From Posidonia oceanica (Eukaryota > Streptophyta > Magnoliopsida > Alismatales > Posidoniaceae): a stretch of DNA of 64,000 nt. The position numbers and the translations under genes were made by a program. The stretch covers positions 85,519,501 through 85,583,500 of the forward strand of contig JAZBRS010000057.1 in the NCBI GenBank assembly GCA_037176725.1, written 5' to 3'. Below the pieces are notes generated by a model. That model saw nothing but the letters and a program-made list of their open reading frames with translations, did no database searches and was not told the origin of the DNA. Of this stretch, positions 44,665 through 58,174 are shown in pieces; the first letter of the stretch is position 1; every line of letters starts with the position of its first letter.

Positions 44665-46755
44665 AGTTGGATATTATCAGAGGTTTATTCAAGATTTCTC
44701 CAAGATTGCAGAACCTCTGACCAGATTGACCCGAAAGGAAGTCTCATTTGTGTAGGATCGACAGTGTGAAAAGAGCTTCCATGAGTTGAAGACTCGACTG
44801 GTTTCATCTCTTGTCTTGACTTTGCCCTCAGGGACTGGTGGTTTCACAATCTACAGTGATGCCTGTGGAACTGTGTTGGGGTGTGTTCTGATACAGCATG
44901 GTAGAGTTGTGGCTTATGCATCTCATCAACTCAAGGACCATGAGAAGAATTACCCCACTCATGATTTGGAACTTGCTGCTGTGGTTTTTGCCTTGAAGAT
45001 TTGGAGGCACTACCTCTATGGCGAACAGTTTGAGATCTTTACAGATCACAAGAGCCTGAAATACATATTCACTCAGAAGGATTTGAACCTGAGACAGAGG
45101 AGGTGGGTGGAGTATCTTAAGGATTATGATTTCAGTCTATCCTACCACCCAGGGAAGGCTAATGTGGTTGCTGATGCTTTGAGTAGGCGTACCTACTTGA
45201 TGGCCAACCTAATGATTAGAGAATGGCATCTTCTTGAGGGGTTGGTCGAGTGCAAACCACAGAGGCAGTCTCGAAAATCAGGTAGAATGTGTTTGGCTAA
45301 CTTGTCAGTTCCCCCGAGGATGGTGGAGGTTGTGGTAGTGGCTCAGCAACTTGATTCTTTTGTACTTGGAATCTGGAAGAAGATGGAGGTAGGAGAGGCA
45401 CCCCATTTCTTTGTTGGGGTAGATGGTGGGCTCAGATATGACATGCGTCTGTATGTACCTCAAGTGGAGGAGGTGAAGCAGAGCTTGCTGGATGAGGCTC
45501 ACCAATCTAGGTATACCATTCATTCCGGGAGCACCAAGATGTACAAGGATCTGAAGTGGAAGTTTTGGTGGCCTGGAATGAAGAAGGAGATAGCTAAGCA
45601 TGTGGCTAAGTGTACAACCTGCCAGATGGTGAAGATTGAACATCAGAAGCCTAGAGGATTGCTGCAACCTTTAGATATTCCAGTATGGAAATGGGAACAA
45701 GTATCTATGGATTTTGTGACCGGATTACCTAGGAGCAGAAGAAAGAATGATACTGTGTGGGTGATCATTGATAGGCTCACAAAATCAGCACATTTCCTAC
45801 CTATGAGAGTGAATCTTCCCTTGCAGTAGTTGGCAGAGTTGTATGTGCTTGAGATTGTCTCGCTGCATGGAGTGCCAGTCTCCATTGTGTCTGACAGAGA
45901 TGTCCATTTCACCTTGAGGTTCTGGAAAGCATTGCAAGAGGCTTTTGGCACTGTGTTGAATTACAGTACAGCTTTCCACCCTCAGACGGATGGTCAGACG
46001 GAGAGGACGATTCAGACTTTGGAAGACATGTTGAGAGCCTGCGCTCTGGATTTTGGGGGTAGCTGGGAAGAGCACCTGCCGCTGGTGGAGTTTGCCACAA
46101 CAATAGTTTTCACTCCAGCATTGGGATGGCTCTGTATGAGGTACTGTATGGGAGGTCGTGCCGGACACCCACCTATTGGAGTGATGTAGGAGAATGCCAG
46201 CTTGTTGGACCAGAGATTGTGCAGCAATACCAAGAGAAAGTGGACCTGATCAAAAAGAGGTTGTTGACTGCACAGAGCAGGTAGAAGAGCTATGCAGATA
46301 GGAGGTGAAGGCCTTTGGAATTTGAGGTAGGAGACTTCGTTTTCCTGATGGTGCCACCAACTAAAAGGGTTGCAAGATTTGGGAAGCGAGGCAAGCTGAG
46401 TCCTTGGTATATTGGCCCCTATGAGATTGCTAGAAGAATTGGTGAGGTGGCTTACAAGTTGGTTTTGCCTCCAGAGCTCTCAGGAGTGCATAGTGTCTTC
46501 CTTGTGTCAATGTTGAGGAAGTGTGTTGCGGATGTTTCCCAGATCTTACCAGTACAGCCAAAAGGACTGCAGTAGGACTTGTCCATGGAGGAGAACACTG
46601 TTCAGATTCTAGATCATAAGGAGCAGGTTCTCAGGAACAAAGTTATTCCTTTGGTACTAGTTCAGTAGCAGCACCATGGTGTGGAGGAAGCCACTTGGGA
46701 GCGGGAAGCAGATATGTATTCTAGATACCCTTATTTGTTCGATTAGCTGTGAATT
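44665..46755 (+). pseudogene. pol: Tekay-like chromovirus pol, 3' half (RT end, RNase H, integrase, chromodomain region)
   Basis: It begins inside RT (YYQRFIQDFSKIAEPLTRLT) and has a gypsy RNase H ([62 protein letters not shown]), the integrase zinc finger ([28 protein letters not shown]), the core ([32 protein letters not shown]) and the GPYEI module. The end has a chromodomain-like GVEEATWERE. There is one frameshift near 46095; stops are TAG 44753, 45827, 46282, 46573, 46666 and TGA 46306. The terminal GAATTTCGAGGACGAAATT and TTTTTTAAGGG tract are hallmarks of Tekay/Del elements. The 5' half is missing. Confidence 0.88.
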
Positions 46756-46780
46756 TCGAGGACGAAATTTTTTTTAAGGG

Positions 46781-48920
46781 TGTTAGAATGTAATATACTG
46801 ATTTTCCATAATATAATTTGAGTTAATTATTTTTGAAAAATCATTCCTTGTTGTTTTCGTGTGTTGGTGCTTGTGTGTCTCTGGTGGTTTTGTTTCTAGC
46901 TCCTCGGAGTTGTGTGGTTTGGCCGAGAGAAAGTAGGGCCTTGAGTGCAAGGAAGTTAGGTGCTTGTTTGAGGTTTGTGGAATGAGAGGGAGGGAAATGC
47001 AATTTCCTCAGTTTTTCCCCCACACGTGCCCTCTTTTCCTTTCTTCTTTCCCTTCTTTCTTTTCTTCCTCATTTTCCACCACCACCGATGACTGCTGCCA
47101 CCTTGTGGATCATCGGCGGTTGGAGGAGAAAGAGGAGGAGAGGCCGGTGCTTGGAGGAGGAGCGGAGGCGAGCCAGAGAGGTGGTCTTGTGCTCGGTGGC
47201 CTGTGGAGGCAGAGTTGCTCGCCAGAGGTCGGAGTTGGAGGAGAAGACTTCGCCGGAGTGGTGCGTGTTCTCCCCCTCGATTTCTTTCTAGAATCCATGC
47301 CTAAATGCTTTAAATGTATGTGATCTAGCTATGCCATGATTATTGTAGGATTTTATGTGAATTTTGATGGATTTTTGCTTGAAATTCGAAAATGAATGGT
47401 TTGGGTTTCGTTTGACCCCTTGAGCTTTGTGATTTTATAACTTGCTGTAGAATGCATGGATTGGTTTGATTTTTGTGCTCAAGTGTAAAGCACGAGCAAA
47501 GCTTTGATTCTAGTATTTACTTGTGGATTTTTGTGGTGGAATCGGTTGAGGTTCCAAGTTCAGGTGATTTGTTTTGGTTACTGTTTTTATTTTCAGAAAT
47601 CGCCTAGAACGGTACACCGTTTTTTAACAGTATGCCGATTTCTGTAGAAAATCGATACATCGGTCCATATCAGTCTTCCGTTTTGCTGTCAAATTTAGAC
47701 CAAAACCCAGAAATGATCAACCGGTAGATTTTGATCTTCCAAATCAGGGAATTTTAGTCGACCAGTGGAAATTTCGGTATGCCATTTTAGGTCTGAAATC
47801 TAAATTTGGACCCAGATTTCGGTCGACCAGTGGATTCAATCTTCCAAATCAGGGATAAAATGGTTTCTAAAGAAGAAAGATTTGGGTTTTCAATGCATTT
47901 GGATTTGTTATGATTTGAGATGGTTTTATGGATGTCTTGATGGAATATGAGATTTGTGGATTATGAGAAATGATTTTGAAAAGATTTCCAAATGATTTTG
48001 GAAAAGAATTGCATGTTTGTGAAAAGTGTTTGGAAATGATTTCCGTGGTTTTGGAAGGACCAATAAACCGAAGCTTCTGACTGGTAGCCATGGGTGTTTG
48101 AATACACTTGTTGGTTCGAGAACCAGATAGCCAAGGATGAGGTTAGCAGTACAGCAGGACCCGTTGAAACAGACAGACTACCCTCTGTACCGGTGCTGGC
48201 TGGGGCTGGGGTTGGAGTCCCCAGACGCTTGGGCACCAAGGGACGCCAGAGTACGTAACCCCGTGTTGATAATGATGTTGATCATGGAAATGATTTTGAT
48301 ATAAATTGAGGGCTGAGTTCCCAGGGCGGATTGTTCTCCCACACGGGATAGTCTTCCGCAGCATTGCAGCCGAGAGATGCGTGTGTCATCTGCAACTGCT
48401 TGTGGCTGGTGTCGTTCACCTGTGGCCAGGGTGTTCGATTTGATTTGGAATCGATGTGTGTGTGAGTGTGGATTCGAGATGGATTTGTGATGGATTTGAG
48501 AGTGCATATTTTTGTAGAAAATGTCGATAGCTTTATAAAAGCACGTAGTTTTCATAAAATGAATGTTATGCTTTTAAATAGCATGTATTACCGTGGTTTA
48601 TGATGGTTTGTGGATTTTATTGCCCTAGTTGATAGTTTAACTTCTGTTTGCCGTGGTTTTGGGTGGCACGTATTGGGTGACTTAGATGTCACTCACGCGT
48701 GTTTTGTGTTTTTGTTTTCAGGTGCAGGGTCGAGGTACAGTCCAGCCTAGTGCATGTTTAGGAGCCATGTAGCCACACACTGGGGATCTTGGGAGTATTA
48801 TAAAAGTTTTGTAAAAGCTTTAAATTTATTCTCAAATGTAATTGAAAGTTTATTTATTTAATGATTGTTTAAATATCATTTGGGTAGTTGATGCTATTTT
48901 AGTCGCACTGGGGTGTAACA
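46781..48920 (+). mobile_element. 3' LTR of the plus-strand Tekay copy (2140 bp)
   Basis: It starts TGTTAGAATGTAATA and ends GGGGTGTAACA, with TGTTA/TAACA terminal inverted repeats. The LTR at 59759-61930 is a related copy in opposite orientation with the same ends. Palindromic words such as CGGTACACCG and CGGTCGACC lie at about 47610-47835. No coding sequence. The flank to the right is copia pol, which this element appears to interrupt. Confidence 0.85.
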
Positions 48921-51492
48921 GATCTTATAAATGATTTTCCAAAAATTTATTTCAAAAAGGATAGATTATGTGATGCATGTAAATTTGGAAAACAAATTAA
49001 ATAATCTTTCAAATCAAAAGAAATGATTTCTACAACCAAACTGTTGGAATTGATTCACATCGATTTATTTGGTCCAAGTAGAACCATGAGCTTAGGAGGT
49101 AAAAGATATACATTTGCTTTAGTTGATGATTTTTCAAGATTTACATGGATTTTATTTTTAGCAAATAAAAACGATGTATTTTTGAATTTCAAAAATTTTG
49201 TAAAAATGTTCAAAATGAGAAAGGATTGAATATCATTAAAATTAGAAGTGATCATGGAAGAGAATTTGAAAATGATATTTTTGAAAGTTTTTGTGAAGTG
49301 AATGGTTTTGAACATAATTTTTCTTTTCCAAGGACTCCACAACAAAATGGAGTTGTTGAAAGGAAAAATAGAACATTGCAAGAAATGACAAGAACTGTAC
49401 TATGTGAAAATAATTTACCTAAGTATTTTTGGGCCGAAGCTGTCAATACAGTGTGTTATATATTAAATAGAGTTTTACTTAGACCTGTTCTGAATAAAAC
49501 TCTTTATGAACTTTGGTCTTGCAAACTTCCACGTATTTCTTATTTCAAAGTTTTTTGTTGTAAATGCTTTATTTTGAACACCAAGGATAATTTGGATAAA
49601 TTTGATCCTTAATCTGTTGAAGGAATATTTCTTGGATACACCTCTAGAAGCAAAGCATATAGAATTTTTAACAAAAGAATCTTAACTATTGAAGAATCTA
49701 TGCATGTGAATTTTGATGAAATTATTATTAAAACTAAAAATCTTGAAAATGAAGAAAATATTCAAGAAAATCAAATCATTAACATTGAAAATAATGAAAA
49801 CTCAAATAACACAAAAGAACCTGAAAATAAATCATCTGATTGGTAATTCGTTCATGGTCATCCTAAGGAACAAATTATTGGAGAAATTTCCCAAGGAATA
49901 TTGACCAGATTTAAATTGGATCAAGTATGTGCTACATATGCTTTCATTTTTTCTATTGAGCCAAGAAATGTGAGTGAAGCTTGTAATGATAAATATTGGA
50001 TGGTTACTATGAATGAAGAATTAAACCAATTCGAAAGAAACAATGTATGGGAATTAGTTCCAAAACTCAAAGATCATCTTATAATTGGAACAAAGTGGAT
50101 TTATAGAAACAAATTAGATGAATCAGGAAATGTAGTTAGAAACCAAGCTAGGTTAGTGGCACAAGGGTATAATCAAGAAGAATGAATTGATTTTAATGAA
50201 ACATATGCCCCCGTAGCCAGACTAGAATCTATAAGGATGTTATTAGCTTATGCTAGTAGCATAGGTTTCAAAATCTATCAAATGGATGTTAAGAGTGCTT
50301 TCTTAAATGTGGTAATTAAGGAAAAAGTATATGTAAAACAACCTCCTGGATTTGAAAATGAACTTTGTACTGATCGTGTATTCAAATTAAACAAAGCACT
50401 TTATGGATTAAAACAAGCTCTTAGAGCTTGGCATGATAGATTGAAGAAATTTTTAATTGAAAAAGGATTTATTATTGGAGTTGCTGATTCAACCTTGTTT
50501 ATTAAAAAGGATGATAAAAATATTTTATTGATTCAAATCTATGTTGATGATATCATATTTGGATCAACAAATGAGAAATTATGTGAGGAATTTTCCAACA
50601 TCATGAAAGAAGAATTTGAAATGAGTATGATGGGGGAATTAACCTATTTTCTTGGATTTCAAGTAAAATAAATGAAAGATGAAATCTTCACTTTCCAAGA
50701 AAAATATGTAAAGGATTTGCTAAAAAGATTGGAATGGAAAACTCTAAGGAGGCAAAAACTCCAATGAGCACAAATACAAAACTTGATAAAGTTGAAAATG
50801 GAATTGATGTAGATCAAAAGATGTATAAAGGTATGATTGGATCCTTACTATACTTAACTGCTAGTAGACTAGACATTATGTTTAGTGTCTGTCTACGTGC
50901 TAGATATCAAGCTACACCTAAGGAATCTCACTTAGTGGCAGTTAAAAGGGTATTTAGATATTTACAAGGAACCAAAGAATTAGGACTATTATATCCTAGG
51001 AATTCAAACTTAGATCTAATAGGATATAGTGATGCAGATTATGCTAGATGTAAAACTGATAGGAAAAGTACAAGTAGAACATGTCAATTTCTAGAACATT
51101 CGTTAGTTTCTTGGTTTAGCAAGAAGCAAAACAGTGTCGCATTATCCACTACTGAGGCTGAATATATCGCAGCTAGATGTTGTTGTGCACAAATGTTGTG
51201 GATGAAACAAACTCTAAGGGATTATGATCTATTATTTAACACAACACCAATTTATTGTGATAATACTAGTACCATCAACTTATCTAAGAATCCTATGCAT
51301 CATTCCAGGACCAAACATATAGAAGTAAGGCATCATTTCCTAAGAGATCATGTGGCTAAAAATGATGTAAAATTAGAATTTATTCCCACTAATGATCAAT
51401 TGGCTGATATATTTACTAAACCCCTAGATGAATCACAATTCGTAAAAATCAGAAGAAATCTAGGTATATGTAAGGTCTGTGGAATTGAATGA
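48921..51492 (+). pseudogene. pol: SIRE/Maximus-like Ty1/copia pol, 5'-truncated (integrase, RT, RNase H)
   Basis: Sequence starts in the integrase zinc-finger region (CDACKFGKQ) and continues LLELIHIDLFGPSRT, then, after a frameshift near 49210, RSDHGREFEN and TPQQNGVVERKNRTLQEM (integrase core). RT follows: NVWELVPKL, WIYRNKLDESG, LVAQGYNQEE, MDVKSAFLN, ALYGLKQALRAWHDR and the catalytic YVDDIIFGS (about 50541). RNase H covers about 50990-51440 (GYSDADYA, VALSTTEAEYIAA, HIEVRHHFLRD, ADIFTKPL). Stops are TAA (49002, 49610, 49844, 50669) and TGA (50183), none TAG. A frameshift lies near 50725. Gag, protease and the 5' LTR are absent. Integrase before RT marks Ty1/copia. Confidence 0.9.
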
Positions 51493-52282
51493 AAATAAAA
51501 ACAAAAATATCAAGAAAAGGAATCAAGATTGGTATACCGATTTTAATTAGAATTCTGAATTTCCCTAATTCGGTCAATCATTTCTTTCTGGATTACCGTT
51601 TTTATGAAAATCTGTCAGATTTTCGGTCAACCGATTTTGTTCGATTTGCCGAAATTTCCTAATTCAGTAAATCATTTTTATCTGGTCTACCGAATTTCCC
51701 TAATTCGGTCAATCATTTCTTTCTGGTTTACCGTTTTTATGAAAATCTGCCAGATTTTCGATCAACAAATTTTCTTCAGTTTGCCAAAATTTCCTGATTC
51801 GGTAAATCAGTTTTATCCGATCTACCAAATTTTGTCCAAATAAAAAAAGTTTAGAAAATCCCTGTTTCAAAAAATCATTTTTATCTGGTCTACCGAAATT
51901 CCCTGTTTCGGAAAATCAAATCCCTATTTCGACAAATCATTTTTATCTGGTCTACCTAAAATCCATATTTCGGCAAATCATTTTTATCCGGTCTACCAAA
52001 AATCCCTGTTTTGATAAATCATTTTTTCCCGAACAACCGAAATAACCAAGCCATTTCGAACGAAACGGCATACTGTTTAAAATTTGGTTTACTGATTTTT
52101 AATTTTTAAAATCCCGTTTATAAGACCTAGGGTTAAACCAAAGCCATCCCATTCCTCTTTTTGGCCGACTCCTTTCTTCCTCACCCTTGAACCCTCTCCA
52201 CTTTCAACTCCTCCTTTCCTTTTCGTGGGCCCTAGATCTCTCCTCCAACTCTCATTCCCTTCCTCTTTTCCATTCTTCTCCT
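51493..52282 (+). repeat. Leader of env-position ORF with CGGT..ACCG-type repeats
   Basis: The stretch 51557 to about 52030 is built from repeats. A ~135-bp unit (GAATTTCCCTAATTCGGTCAATC ...) starts at 51557 and 51692, followed by shorter ~50-60-bp copies of AAATCATTTTTATCTGGTCTACC. Interspersed words CGGTCAACCG, GGTATACCG and TTCGGxxAATC resemble those in the LTR of the same element (54900-55170) and in the Tekay LTRs. Confidence 0.75.
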
Positions 52283-53416
52283 ATGGCACCGAAAAAGTGC
52301 TTTGCTTCACAGCCCAAGAGGAAAGCCTCTGCCTCCGCCAACTCCTCCTTCGACGACGATCACACCCATGGCAACAAATACCTTCACTTCGTCAAGGAAG
52401 CAGCCATGAAAGCTCATCGAGAAAGATATGCCAACAGAGAAGTCTTAACCGGAAGAAAGGTAATCCTCCATTCCTTGGGAGATGTCGGACCTCTTTTTCA
52501 AGTGCAATCACTTGCTCCATTTTTAGCTTGTATTGGTGACACTAAGTACTACACCCACCTTGTATCCGAATTTTATGCCAATCTTGATATTTTCGTGGAT
52601 ACTTGTGAATCCTACTGTTTAGGTGTAGATCTCCAATTTAATGAGGTGCTCATAGGTCAACTCTTAAAACTTCTATCCACTGGCTTAGACATCACATTAG
52701 CTACGGAAGAACTAGGTTGGTCCTATCTTGATATAAATAAGGCTATTTCCATAAATAAGAAGAGTACATTCAAGCCTAATAAAATAAATCAATTAACCAA
52801 GATATCTAGGATTATTGCATATATTTTAGCCACCAACATTATTCAAAAGAAGGGTCATTTTGATGAATTAAGTGGGATGGCATGTAAGGCTGTATATGCC
52901 ATTACTAAAAACATACCTATTAACTGGTCTCGTGTATTAATTCACTGTATGACACATGTCAAGACCAAGTTATTTTATGGACCCCTTCTTACCTATTTGT
53001 TTATCCATTTTGATGTCCCTTTAACAAATAAGCCCTCACTCCCTATTAGAATCAAACCTTTAGATAATGTCTCCATAGAAAAAATGGAGCAAGCACTACA
53101 GAGATCCAAGAGATTTAAAAGTCTCGGCACCTCTACTACCTCAACTTCTGGTGCTCAAGGGAGAGATGAACACAAGGACACCTCTGAAGAAGAAGATGAC
53201 GCCACCAAGGAAGATATTGAAGCTTTGAGGAAAGAAATAGTAGATATCAAGCTTCGATAGGAAGAACATTTCATGGCTACTTGTGATTGGCAAAAAAAAT
53301 TTGCTAATGATTTTGTGTCTTTCACATCTCACTTTGAGAGGAAATTGGATGCCCAACATTCTGAGATTCTAAAATATCTCCAAGGATATCCACCTCCGCC
53401 ACCACCTGAGTCATGA
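52283..53416 (+). CDS. ORF in env position of SIRE-like element (putative plant transposon protein type)
   Basis: SIRE/Maximus elements often carry an extra ORF between pol and the 3' LTR, sometimes called env-like. Here the likely start is ATG 52283 (MAPKKCFASQPKRKASASA, a basic N-terminus); the frame is open further upstream without a better Met. It runs to TGA 53414 with one TAG at 53258. The central part (FYANLDIFVDTCESYCLGVDL, about 52570-52632) resembles the 'putative plant transposon protein' domain found in many plant proteins. The C-terminus is acidic then helical (EDIEALRKEIVDIKLR), suggesting a coiled coil. I see no signal peptide or membrane segment, so an envelope role is doubtful. 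Except for the TAG it is intact, unlike the pol beside it. Confidence 0.7.
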
Positions 53417-54533
53417 GTCATGAGTCGATGCTCAATAATGTTGTTTGTTTTGTTCAAATACTCATGAATGAGTTATGTTTTATGTTTCCATAATGTTGTA
53501 ATCTATAACTTTGGAAATATATAAATCTTGGTTGATGCATTTATATATTTTTGTTGGAAATATATGAATTTATGAACTTTGGTCTATGGAATGCATTATG
53601 ATTGGTTGTGAAAATTTTCTGAAAGTTTCAGGACTACCTATGCGCTTATATATCTACTTGGTTGATGAATGAAGATTGCTATGATTATTATTTCAGAAAT
53701 ATATTTCAGGAATATTATTTGATGAATGGTTATGCACATTGATAAATCATTATGAGTTTATATCTTATTAAAGATACTATACTGCTATACTGAATATTGT
53801 CTAAGGGAGAATCATATCTTTTTGAGCTATGCATATTTTACAAAAATAAGGGGGAGTAATATGGCTTATGATATATGGATTATGTATGTATGGAACTTGA
53901 TGGCTTATGACATATGGATTATTGAATATAAATTATGTATGTCATTATATTTTGATTATATATGATATATGAATTACAAATGATATTGTATATGAAATCA
54001 TATATAAGATTGAAAATGATATGGCATCTCGGATTAAATCAATATTCTTATTCAGATGGATTTTTGGAATGATATTGTTTTATGCAAAATGGATTATTTT
54101 TTTGGGATTATGAACATTGCATGGATTTTTCATATATGAACTGATATGAGACCTAAGTAAATGAAATATGAAACATGATGGAAAGTATTATGCATTATCT
54201 GAATGAATGGGATAAGAGATAAAATCTAAAAGCTCTGATATACTCCACAAGAAAACTATGCCTAATGATTTTAAATATACATTCTGCTTAGTTGAACTTT
54301 TTGTATTATGACAAAAAAGGGGAGAAAAATAAAATGAAATACATTTTTTATCTTGGTTTATAGAAAGGGGGTACATTTTTTATCTAGGTTTATAGAAAGG
54401 TGGAGCAACAGCAAAATTTGAAATTATTGCATTATCTATTTCTCAAATTTTATTATGCTTATTGATAAGGGGAGAAATAAACAAAAATGGATATTTTAAA
54501 GTATAATTTTGTCATCATCAAAAAGGGGGAGAT
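53417..54533 (+). other. AT-rich 3' untranslated region and polypurine tract of the copia element
   Basis: Highly AT-rich DNA with repeated ATGGCTTATGATATATGGATTAT-like phrases (53860-53930) and several AAAGGGGG/AAAAAGGGG tracts. The last (AAAAAGGGGGAGAT, 54520-54533) directly precedes the LTR, the standard SIRE arrangement. No coding frame. Confidence 0.7.
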
Positions 54534-55625
54534 TGTTGAAAATAAACAATGATATATTTAATTTTGATGATAACAAATGAGACTAATGATATTACTTGAG
54601 AATATATTCTTCGGCATGTTTTTAAGATAGGTGGAATATCTGAGAAAAATCGACATGTGAAGAAACTCAAGTAAAGCTAAGAGTTCAAAAGGAAAACTCT
54701 GCATCAAGAATACATGAAGACAAGAAAATTCCAAGATTACATTATTCATGCTGTAAAAATATCTTATGTATTTTTTCTTTTCTTGATGTACTCCTAGGAT
54801 GTATGCAATGATTTCCCAAATCATCCCAAAACATCTAGGAAAATATCCATATCCAAAAACCAAAGGAAAACACTTAGAAAAACCCTAAGTATACAAGTTA
54901 GGTCAATTTTGGTATATCGAATCTATCTAGAATACCGAACCAAGGAATTTATTTAAATATGAACGTTAGGGCTAAAACAGCATACCGATTTCAATCGGCA
55001 TATCGAAATTAGAAATGTTTCAGAACGGCATACCGGATAATCACCAACATAGCGAAATCACGATCTGAGATTTACAATAGAGATTAATTTCGGAATACCG
55101 AAATATTTCAGTCTATCGAATTAGTCGAACGTTGCAGAATTTCGGTCGACCGAATGATTTCGGCATACCGAATGTGCTAGCCATTTGTGAACATTGTACT
55201 AGCCGTTAGACACAACCTTGGGCCTTGCTTTATCTATAAATAGGACCCCCAAGGAACCCCCAAAGTATACCAACACATATACATCATCAAATCCTTCATA
55301 ATTGAGCATAATTGCCACCTATATTGAGAGTTCTCCCAAGTCTAGCAAGAAAGAGCCAAATTAGCAAACTTTCGCCAAAATTCTGTTGGGAGATTAAAAA
55401 GAAGAGTTGCTGTAATTGCTTTGTAAACAAGGATGCAAGCTTCTCCAAGTTTGAGAGAAGGATTCCGCGAGAATTGCGAAGGAGACGATAATCTTCGTCA
55501 AGTAAGTGTTTATTTTGAATTAAGATTAAGGAAACTCCAAAGGGGATCTGGGAGTGGACTAGGTCGGGATTGGCTGAACCACTACACATCATTTGTGTCA
55601 ATTTCTGTGTCAATTTCACCACACA
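54534..55625 (+). mobile_element. 3' LTR of the SIRE-like copia element (1092 bp)
   Basis: It starts TGTTGAAAATAAAC followed by TTTTGATGATAACAAA, the characteristic SIRE LTR start, and ends TTTCACCACACA. TATA box TATAAATA is at 55235-55242. U3 between about 54900 and 55170 is crowded with palindromic words (CGGCATACCG, TTCGGTCGACCGAA, CGGAATACCGAAA). No matching 5' LTR is in the window. Confidence 0.85.
55235..55242 (+). promoter_or_regulatory. TATA box of the copia LTR
   Basis: CTATAAATAGGACCCCC, the same core as in element N's LTR, lies just downstream of the palindrome cluster and about 385 bp before the LTR end. Confidence 0.75.
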
Positions 55626-58174
55626 GGTGAAAACCTAGTCGTGATGCTCGGCACCAGGCAACCAACTCTAGCCACAAGTAGCTGCCGAAGCATACTACAC
55701 TACTACGGACAAGCCACCCTACGAGGAGCTTTTTCGTCTTAGGTCCAGCCTCTCTGAAGAACCCTCAACAATGCTAACCACACACGAGAAAGCCGTCCTC
55801 TCTCAGTACATCACCAGAAATAGGGCATGTGTATGTACCCATACTGGCCAAACTGCGCACAGTCCACCCTCTTAATGTCCTAATCTTAGTGTCCAGAGCA
55901 ACCAGAGTCTCATACCTCTAGGTCTAGCTAGCACCTCCTAGTCTCATTGTCTGGAGCAATCAGAGTATCATACCTCCAGGTCCAGCCAGCACCTTAGCCC
56001 TTGGACCTCATTCTTGGTCTCGTGAATGACAATCTAGGAGTATCATACCTCCAGGATCCGAGGATACTTACCTGTAGCCTCTTGGTCTTCAAACCTCAAC
56101 CTAGGCCTCATGCTCGACCACCTTGGAATATCATTATATCCCCTAGTCCTGACAACACGATCCTTTGCTTTCTTAGTCCACAAAACAAATCAGTGGTAAA
56201 ACCTTTTTCAAACACTCATCATTTTCCGAAATCATTTTGAAAACATTTTAAACTTATATCAAACACTAGATCAAAACACAATCTAGAAACATGCCACATC
56301 TCACTATCAAGCCAAAACCATGTGGACAAACCATGCGGCCAATCCACACCCTCAATACGTGCCTGTGACACACGGCAGTCACCCATGCCTCAAGAGTAAA
56401 ACCAGAGTAGTAGAAAAATAGAGCAAGTTGAAATCACTCTAGATTTCGCCACACAAATCTGAAAATTGCAAGTAATATATCAAAATGAACATGAGAAATC
56501 CTCTAACATTTGCAATTGAAATTACATGAATCCAATTTCTAAAACTCAAGATATCAACCAAAGAAACCAGAAAACTCTTTCAATGAACAGTGTTCACTGA
56601 AAACACTGCAACCTTGATATAAGCTTACAAAACACAACATTGAATGTTATAAAACATGCTCACAATAGAAATCAACCAGGCAACCACCAATATACAGCTC
56701 TAAATCATCATAAGAGTCTCATAAACTTAGAGGAAGGCATAATATGCATAAAGTCAACTATTGCATTCCAAAAACAAACACAACTAACTTACTGAAGCTA
56801 CTGAAAATCTTCAATTCAAAGCTCCAAACCGATCCAGAATTTGACATATAATATACCAAATTAAAGATTTTTGAGTTATCTATCCAACACATCCAAGATC
56901 TCAGGAATCCGATAATCATATCTCAAGATAATATCAATTAAAGACAGAAAGATCAAACTGCAACTTACATTACAGCAAGCATGAAAAATGGAAAATTTCA
57001 CCAGAATCCATCTAAAAATCTCTCAAAAATTTAGGAAATCATCCTCATGTCATGCTCCATTCATATATCCAACATGCAACTAGATTCAAGAATCAATCCT
57101 ATATCACATGCAAATGGTAGAGTGTGTACCATGATTCTAACATGCAACCCATCAAACGTAGAGAACCCAATAGCATCTCCGGCGATCCTCCTCGCTGGAG
57201 CTCCCAGATACAGCTGCTGCACTCTCTCTCAGAGCATGGCCAACCCAAACCAAGACCACACAACAAACAAAACACAAAGAAACACCCAAATCAACCCACA
57301 TGTAGAGTGAGTAGAGATGGTGAATCCTACACCAATATGAGCTCAACTCATCTCAAACTACGACTCCTTTGCCAAGCTCTGACTGCCATCTCGCATCCAA
57401 GGGCTTCCATGGTGACCGGAGAACACATCTCAAACCTTCCATCTCACATGCACGACCCAAAAACTAGTAGCCTTCTCCTCCTCTTCACTTCTCTTCTCCA
57501 AAACACAGGGCATCCACTTTCAGCTCTAAAATCTCTTTCTTAAAGATAGGAACTCATCTCCCCATGCTGCGCACTCTCCCTCTTATAAAGCCATGAGATC
57601 TCAAGCCTTGCATGCTTGGGGTAGCTGCCAACTTCTAACGTAGCCACCACACACACGAGCACAGCACCACTCAACCAACTTAAGTCAACTTAACTCATGC
57701 ATAAACTTATTCATTTGCACACACACGAGTTCACCACACGTATCAAACAATAACACTGTGTAAGGCATGCATAAGCTCGTGTATCCGGTCCAAAACACTT
57801 ATTAATATCCCATGAGCATGCAAACCACTTGTGCAAGGCCAATTAATCATTATAATATACATCCAAGGATAATAATCATTAAAAGACAATGGACCAAGGT
57901 TATTAATCACAAATCATTAAAAAGATCACCATTCAAATCATCCTCTAGAGAAACATAGTTATCAACTCAAAAATCAAGTGGGAAAACCAATTCTCAAATC
58001 CTAACTCACAACTAACAGCACTCTGACCTATTAAAACACGCCACTAAACCATGCCTAGAATACACACCTAGAAATCGCATTGGGTACTCGTGTGTCCAAT
58101 ACACATTGGTTACTCGTGCCTAGAACACGTGCCCTACAGATATAAAATTGGAAAGCGCAAACAAAGATCATGGG
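55626..58174. other. Noncoding, probably degenerate LTR-type sequence
   Basis: No coding domain on either strand. Repeated phrases ATACCTCCAGGTCCAGCCAGCACC / GTCCAGAGCAACCAGAGT recur between about 55890 and 56070. On the minus strand a TATA-like TTTATAAGAGGGAGAG (near 57595) is followed by a Y-rich leader and a GC-rich stretch (57170-57230), layout like the Tekay LTRs. An old minus-strand LTR is my best guess; I cannot fix its ends. Confidence 0.35.

Noticed and set aside
51493..51843. 79-codon frame between copia RNase H and the extra ORF
   Set aside because: Translates the CGGT/ACCG repeat region; repetitive ILxFWF phrases, no family.
57047..57543. Two open frames (87 and 139 codons)
   Set aside because: Ser/His/Pro-rich without domain; they lie in what appears to be LTR leader sequence on the opposite strand.
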